Origin: Oopsacas minuta
Taxonomy: Eukaryota; Porifera; Hexactinellida; Lyssacinosida; Leucopsacidae
Length of the DNA stretch: 64,000 nucleotides
Direction of reading: 5' to 3'
Assembly: GCA_024704765.1 (NCBI GenBank)
Contig: JAKMXF010000177.1
Coordinates: 496,001-560,000 of the forward strand
The notes under the pieces: model-generated
The model's database searches: none
What the model was told of the DNA's origin: nothing
What the model saw: only the letters and a program-made list of their open reading frames with translations
In this document: positions 1 through 9,705 of the stretch, piece by piece
Numbering within the stretch: position 1 is the first letter of the stretch
Layout of the letters: every line of letters begins with the position of its first letter
Made by a program: the position numbers and the translations under genes

Positions 1-149
1 TTGTGAATGCGATGAGTGAGTAATACAGCCTTTCATCTTTGTGCACTAGGATATCTTCAGAGAAAGAGCCATCATTACTGAGGGTATCTAAATGGTGAAA
101 TTAGTTGGCGGAGTTTCTCTGGTATTGTTGATCCGTCTTTTCAAAGGTT

Positions 150-860
150 TCAGTCTAGATCTCTTAACAAGCTGTAGGGAGTGATTCGAAGTACTTGGAC
201 AGTAGTACGGTTAACTTTAGTAACTGGATATGGACCGAACCATCTATCCTGTAATATTCTTCCTTTCTTGTTTCGATAAATATTTTCGATCAAAACATTA
301 TCTCCATTCTGAATTTTACTAAAGGCGATTGGATGTACTTTCTTGTCGTATTGTTGTTTCTTGAGAGTTTGTGAATGTGAGAGATTTTCTCCAACTTTGT
401 TACTATTAAACTCTTGGGTTTCCTGCATGAAATCAACGAGTTCTTCAATCTGGTCGTCTCCGGCCCACTCATCCAGAGGTAAGTCTTCTGGATATTGATG
501 AGTTAAGTTCTGTGCTTGAATAGGAAGTCGAGATTTCGTGAACCGTGCATTAGCTTAAAAACAGAGAAGGATGTAGTTGTTCTTGGCCAGATATTGATTA
601 CAAAGTTTATTTCTTCAAGGAAATTTGACGAGTTTTAATGTTTTTCATCCAAACATTTAACCAGAGATCCTTTGATGGCCTTGTGTGATTACTCGATTAA
701 TTCGTTTGTTTGAGGATGATAGGGCGTTGAGAGTATAAGCTTACAGTTATAATCTTCATACAATGCTTTGGATATTTTATTTGTAAATTCTGTGCCGTTG
801 TCATTAATGATTTAAACAGGTGCCCCTTGTCGACAATATATCGAGTAAATACCTTTGGAG
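150..860 (-). pseudogene. Ty3/gypsy-type integrase remnant
   Basis: Read on the minus strand, the 700-860 part encodes a retroviral-type integrase core with a DNGTEF stretch (one acidic catalytic position) and a downstream HPQTN box followed by an SHKAIK-like stretch. The 150-500 part encodes the integrase C-terminal region, including an RWFGPYPV motif of the GPY/F module that LTR-retrotransposon integrases carry. In-frame stops interrupt it (one just before the DNG region, one just after HPQTN), and no LTRs, reverse transcriptase or protease are visible, so it is a dead 3' pol fragment. It lies just beyond the truncated 3' end of the neighbouring NHL gene. The assignment rests on motif order; the exact clade is not determined. 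Confidence 0.8.
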
Positions 861-954
861 GGTATGATTTTGAGTTGATGTAAGTGGAGATGGTTTCATA
901 TTCTACTGTATTAATTATTGTAGAAAAATAGAACGAACTTTTCGCTAACAACAT

Positions 955-1362
955 AGGGAATAATTAAATAAAAGCCAAAATTTAGTTCTCATAAAGTTAA
1001 GGTAACAAATAAGATAAAAACCTGAAATAAATCTGAAACATAAAATGATTTGCGGATTACAGAGAAAAATAGGGAACCATTTTTGTCAAAACAGCATATC
1101 TCTTACCCTGAATTTAAGATATGAATCCTTTAGCACAATCACATAACCTATTTATCTATTTAGGAGCGATCAATTTTTGCTAGATAACGCGAAACCGATT
1201 TAAGTGCATGACGCGCACTTGAGGGTGCGTAGCGGGCACCCAGATTAAGGCATGATTATGCGCACCATCTTAACGTTGTTTCTAAATTTCGCGGACTCCT
1301 GCATGCGCCCCACGCACCAAGATAAAGGCCTGGCCGCCATCCACTGTGTACTTATACAAACT
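955..1362. other. Short intergenic stretch, no gene seen
   Basis: This AT-rich stretch separates the integrase remnant from the NHL gene. Its last part holds a small GC-richer patch (about 1200-1345). I looked on the minus strand for a missing last exon of the NHL gene and found none. Confidence 0.5.
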
Positions 1363-3207
1363 TTAACTAACTTTAACATCTTTAGGAGCTTCTAGAAGAT
1401 CTTTACCAATATGAGAAATAATCTTAAATTTAGTTGACAGAACTTTGACACAATTCTCCCAAGAACTAACCACATAAACAGCTCCCTCTGTTCCGACACA
1501 AATCCCACCGATTTGAGCATATTTCTCAACACTTCCGAATTTAACTCTTTGTACCACCTGGCTCACTAGATCAAACGATTGAACACTTGGTTGTATGCAG
1601 TCACTAACAATAATTCTGTTTGTGTGGGAACAAAATGAAATGGACCATGGACATAAAAATTCTCCAATTTCATGTCCATGCTGTCCGAAAGAATATTTGT
1701 ATTTGAATTCTGAGTCAAATATGTGGATCTATACGATTGATAGGTAAATAAAAATGATAAATTCAACAATTACACAAACATACCTGAGTATTGCCTCTAT
1801 CCACTGCATATATATCTCCATTTGCTCCAATAGTAGCATCCTGAATGATGGAAGATTTTAATTGATCAGGAACAGACATATATTTCAATGGGATATTTAA
1901 CGAAGAATAATCTCTATCATAAACAATAACATTTTCTGGTACCAATCTTCCTGTTAATAGTGCTGATATTGAAAGTTGATCTATCTCAAATTTATACTCA
2001 GGTACCTCTATACCTCTTAGAGACATGTTTGTGACATAGGAATGTAAGGAATGTATTGAATCAAGTGATAGGAATTGGTTCTCAAATGTGTTATTGGAGG
2101 TTAAAACCTACAATTTCAATAAAACGGTTATAATATGAGACTATTGACAGAAACATATGTATTAACACCTTGATTAAGTTAAGAATAAGAGTTCAATTTG
2201 AATAAATTGTAAAACAGCTGACATAGACTAATCCATTTATGTTCTGGATCAGAGCTCATTGAAACTGAATCAGATGGACATACATAAATATAAAGGTTCT
2301 GACATCTTCAATTAGCTTATTCTTGAACTGACTCGGATCTTATCAGGTGCAAGGAATATTTCAGCACTCTTATGTGGATGACACCGGGACACCACTCATA
2401 GCTACGTAGACAAATATAATTCACGCAATATAGGATATATGAGTGCGTGCTTCGCTTGCTCGCGCTAAGCGGTTGTGAACACTTCATGTTCAAACTCGGG
2501 TTACAGTCCTCGAGTACATAAACTCATAATCTTAACCGTACCAAACATGATACAACCATAATCTTTAAATCTGCTTACTTTATGTCCCCAAAAGTGAATT
2601 AATATTTATGATATGTTGTTACAATATCATATTCGGACACAGCATATTCGAAACAGACAGACAGACAGACAAACAACCAACCAACCAAACAAACAAACAT
2701 CAATTGAGATTCAATAATATAGATTAAAATATTTGTTGTAGGATAGTATACTATAGATAATAAGGACTGTTTACACGTAATTATATCTTCGGATAAGGAG
2801 GAGTTTCTCCAGTACCCAATATGTTAGAAAATAAATGAATACTTACTTACTTGATATTTAGATCCAGTTTCTGTTTCGTGAGAATTGAACTGAGTATCTT
2901 GTTCTACCAAGTCTAGGACTTCTCGTCTCATGTTATTTAATTCCAATTCTAAACGTGTTAATTCCGTTAGTTTAACATCAAATTCATTTGATACATATTT
3001 AACAAGTCGTGATTTTTCAAATTCAACTTTATCGAAAATAATTTGGTAACTAACTTCAATATCTGATAATATGGAACTACGATTTTCACATAGTTCCGAT
3101 TTGATTTGAGTAATAATTTCTAGATAAGAATAACATTTTGTTAGAGAAGACTTCAGAAGGTTTTTATCACTCTTTGTATAGAATTCTGGTAATTCGAATT
3201 CTAGCAT
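1363..3207 (-). CDS. Coiled-coil/NHL-repeat protein, three exons, 3'-truncated
   Basis: Exons on the minus strand are 3207-2851, 2107-1784 and 1728-1363. All junctions are GT-AG and phase 0; the introns are 743 and 55 bp. The product is about 348 residues: an N-terminal helical coiled coil (about residues 1-120) and then NHL/beta-propeller repeats, with stretches such as GANGDIYAVDRGNTQ and GEFLCPWSISF. The architecture resembles TRIM proteins without RING or B-box. The two other NHL proteins in this window are about 440 residues. This one stops just after the EAPKDVKV segment, where its paralogues continue for about 115 residues. A possible donor (GTTAGT) sits exactly there, but no following exon is recognisable, so the gene may be truncated. 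Function is unknown; NHL domains bind protein or RNA. Confidence 0.75.
2440..2723 (-). mobile_element. Helitron-like non-autonomous element in an NHL intron
   Basis: Read on the minus strand it begins A|TCTATATTATTGAATCTC, passes through a (GTTT/GTCT)n tract and ends in a GC-rich zone with a small hairpin (GAACATGAAGTGTTC). The body is clearly homologous to the element at 43820-44297. The 3' end is degraded, so the terminal CTRR is not clear. Confidence 0.55.
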
Positions 3208-3452
3208 TCTAAATAAGATAGAAAGATGTGATTTATGAAATTCAAAAACAGGTTATAGAATATTTTCAAACTTAGTTTGACGAAAATGACCAAATGCTGT
3301 AGTATATTTGAGAAGTATTACAGTCGCTAACTGAATATTCCCTATACTCAATCAGTACATTAGGAGACCTCCAAGGAAGAACTCTAACATATTAAAATTA
3401 AGAATTAAATAAAAGAATTAATGTCATAATATTCATATTCAAAATAAGAACT

Positions 3453-4265
3453 TCAGATAATGATCCCATCAAAATAACAATCGCATCTTTGTTGAAATGT
3501 ATGATGAGATTTTAAAATGGCCTTTAAATCAACTCTTCTAACTCGATAACAAGAAGAATCAATACACAATTTACTTAAATGAGAACATTTACTAAATTTA
3601 GTAATACATTGTGAGCCTAACTTAGGGCAATGAAAGAAAGATAAAGTTTTGAGACAAGGAAATAATCGATCTAAACTAAATCTACTAAAGAAGTTTATAT
3701 CGAAAATAATACTAGAAAATCGTAGATTTAGTATTTTGGGAAAGATAGCATCAGAAAAAAATTCTTCTCTAAGGTCAAAATGATAAGAATCCAGTATCAA
3801 AGAACACAGATTTGGCATAGATGATAGAAACTCAAATAAGGATGCCAACTGTATTCCTAGTGGTATGTGTCTAGCCGAACCCGATATTTGATTCCCAGAT
3901 AATTGAAGGACTTGAATATTTGAAGAATATGAGAAAAATATGGAAGAATTAAGCCATGTCTTTAGAAATGACAAATTCAAAGAAGGAATACAGAGTGATA
4001 TAGTTTTCCACAGAAATTTGTGTGACAGCAAATAGTAAACTCTAAAACAAGTTCTTGAGAAAAGAATAACAGACTTAACGTCTAAATTATTCATGATAAG
4101 GAGAAGGATGTCATCTGAAAGAGGAAATAGATTGGTAGAAATAATGTCCATAGAAACGAAAGAATCCGCCTGATAATCAATAGAACTCTTCAGTACTTTT
4201 GAAATACTTTTGGTAGAATCATTTCTTTTTCGTTTCCTCCACAAAGGCACATTCTTAGAAGTCAT
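3453..4265 (-). CDS. F-box protein with leucine-rich C-terminal region
   Basis: A single uninterrupted 270-codon frame. Residues 45-95 match an F-box: LSDDILLLIMNNLDVKSV followed by RTCFRVYYL and LWKTISL. F-boxes bind Skp1 and so place the protein in SCF ubiquitin ligases as a substrate adaptor. The rest has leucine-spaced segments (IQVLQLSGNQI, LCSLILDSYHF, LKTLSFFHCPKL) that look like irregular LRRs and would form the substrate-binding part. The N-terminus is basic (WRKRKR) and could be a nuclear signal. No orthologue name can be given. Start and stop are clean and no intron is needed. Confidence 0.78.
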   Translation of the reverse strand: MTSKNVPLWRKRKRNDSTKSISKVLKSSIDYQADSFVSMDIISTNLFPLSDDILLLIMNNLDVKSVILFSRTCFRVYYLLSHKFLWKTISLCIPSLNLSFLKTWLNSSIFFSYSSNIQVLQLSGNQISGSARHIPLGIQLASLFEFLSSMPNLCSLILDSYHFDLREEFFSDAIFPKILNLRFSSIIFDINFFSRFSLDRLFPCLKTLSFFHCPKLGSQCITKFSKCSHLSKLCIDSSCYRVRRVDLKAILKSHHTFQQRCDCYFDGIII

Positions 4266-6005
4266 AGCAAGTATTCAGAGATAACCTTACACAAAAATTA
4301 TCCTAATACGTAATACGTTACTCAGAGTAAAATATATATGATTATCGGAGAATATCCTAAGAAACGAAAGTGGCTCAGAAGTAGGGTACAATCACGAAAA
4401 TATTTTTCAATCCAGAGTTTTTGGGAATCAGGAATTGATTTGTTTCATAATCCCGGAATTACTGAATTGAACAAATCTGGGATTAGAAAACCACATCAAA
4501 TTGTGAAATTTTTCATATAAAAGTAACTAATATTTAACCTCTGTGCGCATTAGGATCAGCGTGTACTGTGCAGGACCTCGTTACGGGGGATAGGAGGTAT
4601 TGCCCCCCTGGTAAACTGGTGCCTGGGGCACGCCCACCCCCTAGCAGGATAATCACACATGACATAGATTGATTCTGGCATTGAAGCACTATTTTAATAC
4701 TGTACATTGAAATATTTAGCTCAAACTGCAAACTGTAATATTTCGCCTTCATTGCTCGCATCTGTCCCTATAGGGCGTGCCTAATTTACGAGAAGTGACG
4801 TTGTGGTAACCTCCCAAATTCATCTCCCAAAGTGTATTACTATATTCCTCATGTATTCTGTGGTATCACTAGTTGCCTACTGTCCCGGGATCTTAGAGCC
4901 AGTACGTGAAATATTCTGAGGCGGTGTAAGCGTTAGGGTAGCCTGAAAACCAGTACAGTAAAAAAGTTGGGCAACTAGCAATCTATGGCGTATGATAGGA
5001 TTTCTAGCTAGTGTGAGAAATTTATAAGGGGTCCCTATTTAATCATAAACGGTGTGGGCTGCAGAGTGGATACGGTGTCAGAGGGTGAGCTTTCCCCCCG
5101 GACATCTGATCCTATGTTAAGGAGTCCCTTGGACATCTGCCGCTAGAGCGAGATGTTCCCCTTTGGGGACTCTTTCTATTAACACAAAAAGACTCCGCTT
5201 AATCGGGATACATGGACAAGGCGTATTTAGGTGCGTGGCGGGCAACTTGTAGTGCTATTTCAGCCAGCCATAAAGGATACAAAGTGCCGATCTTTCAAAT
5301 TCGTACAGGATCAATAAATTCTCGTACAATCAAGCATACCCAGATTCCTAGTGAGACACTTACATATGAAGAAGTGCTTCTCAACCGACTTTCGCGATTA
5401 TTTGGCCTTGAGGCAAATCAGTAATACTTAGAATATCGGAATAAAATAGAATATTTCAGGATTAAAGGCTCACGAGGCATATTAATACCATTGAAATCGG
5501 GATAACATCCGACGGTACTTGCTATGGGAGTCTGGATAAATGAAATGAAATCACGAGGTCACGAGGGCCTCGTGATATACTGTCCAACTCTCTAGGGTTG
5601 GACAGTATGTATACATTGGCCCACTGAAATTGAACACATTGTTTCCCACCACAAGTGCAAGTAGTATATTAGTATTATACATAGGCGAAGAACCCGAGGG
5701 CCAGGGGCCACGAGAAGAGAGGTGAGTCCAGTACCAAAGTACCATGGCCCGATAGCAATGTGCCTGAGAGCAGTAATAATTTAGGTTAGAGAGAGAAAGG
5801 AGTAAAGTTTAAGTGATGAATTCGAATATAACAGTTAACTGGAAAGATAAGGCCTGATTGAATGATACCTATGATTGTTTTGCTGCTAATCATGTACATG
5901 TATTTTTATATGACTACTGGGTAAGATAACAAAGTAAATCAAGGCATAGCCAATAATATGTAAATATATAATGCGATTTCTTATTTGAAACGTTTAGAAA
6001 TGTAA
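4266..6005. other. Intergenic, no supported gene
   Basis: About 1.7 kb between the F-box gene and the MULE remnant. It has a GC-richer patch around 4540-4640 and 5080-5170 that looks repeat-derived. A 70-codon frame at 5212-5424 has no recognisable domain and is not supported as a gene. Confidence 0.5.
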
Positions 6006-6570
6006 TTGTCCCTAAAATCTTTTCTCACCCTCGTTACACGGACTCAGCCAACTGACATAATAATGGACTTCGAAATAGGCGCTATCAATAGCTTTCGGTC
6101 TATAATGCCCATCTACAAAAGTAAGAGGATGCTTTTCAACTTCTCAAGAAACATTTGTCGTAAAGTACAGGAGCTTGGATTGCAGGCTGACTACATTCAG
6201 AATGAAGGCTTACACTTCGCATTCCACTCTTGACAACTCTTGCTTTGGCTTCACCATTTGATGTTCAGGAATTTCTCCCTCAGGTTATCGCGCAACTTGA
6301 TATTCCTCAAGCTCAGAAACTCGCTCTCTATTTGAGAAAACTTATGTTGGACGATCGCTCCTGGACGGATGTTTGTGTAACTAATGAGGTTGAAGCGTGG
6401 CACCGCTAATATAATGTTATGATTGGCTGTCACCACTCGAATATCTGGAAATTCTTTGTTACACTTCAACGTGAGCAGGGCTTAGTTGAGTCAAGGAAAG
6501 CAAAGTTCTTAAGTGGAGAAAGCCTACAAAAAGATCAAAGAATAGGGCTAATTAAGACGCTTTGAAGACA
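6006..6570 (+). pseudogene. Degenerate MULE-type transposase fragment
   Basis: The first frame carries a stretch typical of the Mutator-like (MULE) transposase core: IIMDFEIGAINSFRSI, then a position where FHxS is usual, then RKVQELGLQADYIQNE. After a frameshift near 6215 the homology continues in another frame (FDVQEFLPQVIAQL, then TNEVEAWHR). After a stop there, it continues with MIGCHHSNIWKF and LQREQ. The order of these blocks matches the 3' half of sponge/cnidarian-type MULE transposases. At least one frameshift and one stop make it inactive. No terminal inverted repeats were identified. Confidence 0.75.
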
Positions 6571-6877
6571 TTAATTCTTAGCTATTTCCATAGAGCCTTC
6601 GTTAGAATTTCTAAAGGGAGTTGCTCATCGGTTTAGCATGGAGTCCAGTTAGCCCTACTGTCAGCACAATAAAAGTGTATCGAAGTGTCCGTATCCCATA
6701 CAAAATACACGAATTACGTAAATCATTGTTGGTAACTTGGTAAAGAAACCACATTCAAATTCACATTGTAAATAACAATAATTTTGAGTGCGTACCTAAT
6801 CTACTTTGCTGAGTACTTTTTAATATATGAATTATTGATATATTTATTCTGAAGTCTCTTATTCTAATATTCTAGTG

Positions 6878-8257
6878 ATGGAAGATCCTAGCTTAGACCG
6901 TAACTTCAAAGGCCATAAAGATGCTGTTACTTGTGTATCTTTCTCCCCAAATCTGAAACAATTGGCCAGTGGCTCATTTGACTCGTGTCTGATGGTCTGG
7001 CATCTCAAGCCTCAGACACGAGCTTATAGGTTTGTAGGCCACACAGATGCAATTCTCTCAATCGCGTTTTCCCCGACTGGCAACCTGATCGCTTCTGGCA
7101 GCAGAGATAGGACTGTCCGTCTCTGGCTACCAACCATAAAAGGGGAGAGCACCGTGTTCAGAGCCCACGCAGGGACTGTGAGGTCTGTGGATTTCTCCTC
7201 AGACGGACAGTCTATCCTAACAGCTTCAGATGACAAATCTATTAAAATTTGGACAGTACACAGACAGAAGTTCCTGTACAGCCTATGTGGACACACAAAC
7301 TGGATACGCAAGGCTTGCTTCTCACCAGACGGAAGACTGATCGTGTCAGCAAGTGATGATAAGACAGTTTGTATCTGGGACAGAGATAGTAAGGAAGTGG
7401 TGCAGACATTCTCGGAGCATAGTGGGTTCTCTAACTCTGTGGCTTTCCATCCGGACGGCAATTGCATAGCTGCTGGGACTACTGAGAATGTAGTAAAACT
7501 CTGGGATCTCAGGACTGGTAAGATTCTCCAGCACTACCAAGTACACTCAGCCCCAGTAAACTCCGTCTCCTTCCACCCATGTGGCTCCTACCTCCTCTCT
7601 GCTTCCACTGACTCTACCATAAAGATACTGGACTTGTTAGAAGGCAGACCCTTCTACACTCTGCACGGACATAAGGGCTCTGTACTAGACGCAGCCTTTT
7701 CTCCCACCGGGGATTACTTCGCCAGCGCCGGACAAGATGAACATGTTCTACTTTGGAGGACAAACTTTGATTCGAGAGACTTCAGTGAGGTCTTACAACA
7801 CCCACGGACTTCATCCCCTCCCAAATACTTCCACGATCCAATTCCTGACCAAATTGACACACACTCACCCTCTAAGGTGTATCCTTCTTGTACTCCTAAA
7901 GATATGACACGTGACCAACCAACAACAGTCTCTAATGTAGGTCCTGTTATGTTCTACTCTGATCCAGCATACGGACACACTGTTGATCATCCTCATACAA
8001 ACGGAACAACAGGTCCTACTAGGAGAGAGGGTCCTGTTCCTTCTGAGTACTCTACCAAACCCACCACCACACCCCTGGAGCAATGGGATATGCCCCCTCA
8101 GCTGGTTGGTACACTCGAGCGACTAGCGGGACAGATGGACATTCTCACTCAGACCGTGTCTATCTTGGAGCAGAGACTGACTATGGTAGAAGATAAGCTG
8201 AAGGAGTGTCTTGATAATCAACAGATGTTATCTCTCAATATCAGACCTCAGCCTTAG
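6878..8257 (+). CDS. POC1: POC1 centriolar WD40 protein
   Basis: An intronless 459-residue protein that starts MEDPSLDR, matching the conserved start of the POC1 family. Seven WD40 repeats cover about residues 10-300, with diagnostic text such as [28 protein letters not shown] and [19 protein letters not shown] proline/threonine-rich linker (about 310-395) leads to the C-terminal coiled coil ([20 protein letters not shown]) that defines POC1. POC1 proteins stabilise centrioles and basal bodies and are needed for cilium formation, as expected for an animal with ciliated or flagellated cells. The ATG at 6878 is preferred; a frame extension begins only at a non-ATG codon. The bases just before it (TTCTAG) could also be a splice acceptor of a non-coding 5' exon. 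Confidence 0.93.
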   Translation: MEDPSLDRNFKGHKDAVTCVSFSPNLKQLASGSFDSCLMVWHLKPQTRAYRFVGHTDAILSIAFSPTGNLIASGSRDRTVRLWLPTIKGESTVFRAHAGTVRSVDFSSDGQSILTASDDKSIKIWTVHRQKFLYSLCGHTNWIRKACFSPDGRLIVSASDDKTVCIWDRDSKEVVQTFSEHSGFSNSVAFHPDGNCIAAGTTENVVKLWDLRTGKILQHYQVHSAPVNSVSFHPCGSYLLSASTDSTIKILDLLEGRPFYTLHGHKGSVLDAAFSPTGDYFASAGQDEHVLLWRTNFDSRDFSEVLQHPRTSSPPKYFHDPIPDQIDTHSPSKVYPSCTPKDMTRDQPTTVSNVGPVMFYSDPAYGHTVDHPHTNGTTGPTRREGPVPSEYSTKPTTTPLEQWDMPPQLVGTLERLAGQMDILTQTVSILEQRLTMVEDKLKECLDNQQMLSLNIRPQP

Positions 8258-8925
8258 CTCTGTGTACAGTGTGTGTTAGACATTCTTAATAGATTCCTTA
8301 TAACCGAGGAAATTTATATGAAATCTAACTCTACATTGATTATTAAATTGCTACTTACCTACGTAACATTATGAGCTATTTACTTCCTGGACATATTACT
8401 GTACTGGTTGTAATTACTAATTGTGAAATATTGAATTCATAATTAATTCTATTATACAGTTTTAACGCCAATTAGCAGTGTTCGCCTAATTACAAGTTTA
8501 TCAGGGACTTAAGAGTCGTGCAAATAAATTCGTGTAAATAAGATACGAATTGCTGTTAGGGGAGCTCCACTGTAATTTCAATCCCAAAGTTAAGAATTTC
8601 GAGCTCGAACTGCACAACCCGCATGTCAACGTTTTTGGAATGGTTTAACTTTGAAATTATGTCTGAATCTACTTGCTATATGAGATATTGATGGGATTAG
8701 TTAAGAATATGGCCTATGATATATCTCAACCATAATTAATCCGCATCGTACCATATGTACCAATTATCCCCAGGGATAACCAGTTATGGTACTCTGACCA
8801 TTCACTTGTTTCATCTCTTCGACCCGACAATGTTTCTATTTATGCAACATTATGATACTTTTCGTTATTTTAAAACAAATAGTTTCTTTTTGTCATAATT
8901 ACAACAATTCCTTCTTGTTAATAGA
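8258..8925. other. Intergenic spacer between POC1 and HYI
   Basis: AT-rich, no gene seen. About 8455-8575 has weak inverted ends (TACAG near 8455 and a CTGTA near 8572) and shares text about 'aattagca' with other repeats of the window, so a decayed MITE is possible. Confidence 0.4.
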
Positions 8926-9705
8926 ATGCTAAAGTTTGCTGTTAACTTCAGCTTCCTGTTCCAAGAAGTCGATTTCCTTCAGAGATTCTCTCTCGCAGGT
9001 AAAGCTGGTTTCAAGGCAGTAGAGACTAACTGGGCTATATTAGACTATGACGTAGAAACTCTGCTCAAGACTATGTCAGATGCTGGAGTGGAGTTAATTC
9101 ATTTCGTAGCAGAGAGAAGTACTACAAAGGACGAGGAAGGGATTATCGGAGTACCAGGTAGAGAAGCAGACTTCTTAGTAACAGCTGAGAGAGCCTTCAA
9201 ACATGCCAAAGCTCTCAATTGTCACAAAATACTATTTTCTCATGGATTTGCTCCTGAGAACCCAGCTGATATCCCTAAGCACGAACATACAATCGTTGAG
9301 AATTTGAAGAAAGCAGGAGAGCTAGCTAAATACAGTGACATCACTGTATTACTGGAGCCACTAAGCAGACCAGGAGTGTTCGTTAATTCTCTCAAATTTG
9401 GTATGTCTATCTTGAAGCAAGTGAACCTCCCAAATGTCAAATTACAGTTTGACTTCTATCACGTACAGAAGACAGATGGAAATTTAACAGAGTTCTTAAG
9501 GGAGAACTTTGACTATGTCGACCATATCCAATTCGGGCAAGTCCCAGACAGACACGAGCCTGATAGCCCAGGAGAATTAAATTTTGATTTCCTCTTTGGT
9601 GTGCTTGAAGAACTAAAGTATAATGGATGGGTTTCAGCTGAGTACTTCCCTATAGGAAAGACAGAGGAGGGATTGGGTTGGCTACAAAAGTACCTTAAGA
9701 AATAA
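8926..9705 (+). CDS. HYI: Putative hydroxypyruvate isomerase (TIM barrel)
   Basis: An intronless 259-residue protein of the usual HYI length. It shows the xylose-isomerase-like TIM-barrel signatures of the family: LKFAVNFSFLF at the start, VLLEPLSRPGVF with Glu144, LQFDFYHVQKTDGNLT, HIQFGQVPDRHEPDSPGE, and SAEYFPIG with Glu239. The two glutamates correspond to the metal and catalytic positions known from bacterial Hyi. The reaction assigned to the family is interconversion of hydroxypyruvate and tartronate semialdehyde; the physiological role in animals is poorly defined. It lies 670 bp downstream of POC1 on the same strand, with no evidence of co-regulation. Confidence 0.93.
   Translation: MLKFAVNFSFLFQEVDFLQRFSLAGKAGFKAVETNWAILDYDVETLLKTMSDAGVELIHFVAERSTTKDEEGIIGVPGREADFLVTAERAFKHAKALNCHKILFSHGFAPENPADIPKHEHTIVENLKKAGELAKYSDITVLLEPLSRPGVFVNSLKFGMSILKQVNLPNVKLQFDFYHVQKTDGNLTEFLRENFDYVDHIQFGQVPDRHEPDSPGELNFDFLFGVLEELKYNGWVSAEYFPIGKTEEGLGWLQKYLKK

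Noticed and set aside
2641-2700. Possible CRISPR-like short repeats (GACA/CAAA runs)
   Set aside because: Simple tetranucleotide tract inside a Helitron-like element; no spacers.
5212-5424. A 70-codon frame (starts MDKAYLGAWRAT)
   Set aside because: No domain, no paralogue in the window and no splice context; insufficient support.
7024-7546. Antisense frames inside POC1
   Set aside because: Shadows of a strongly conserved WD40 coding sequence.
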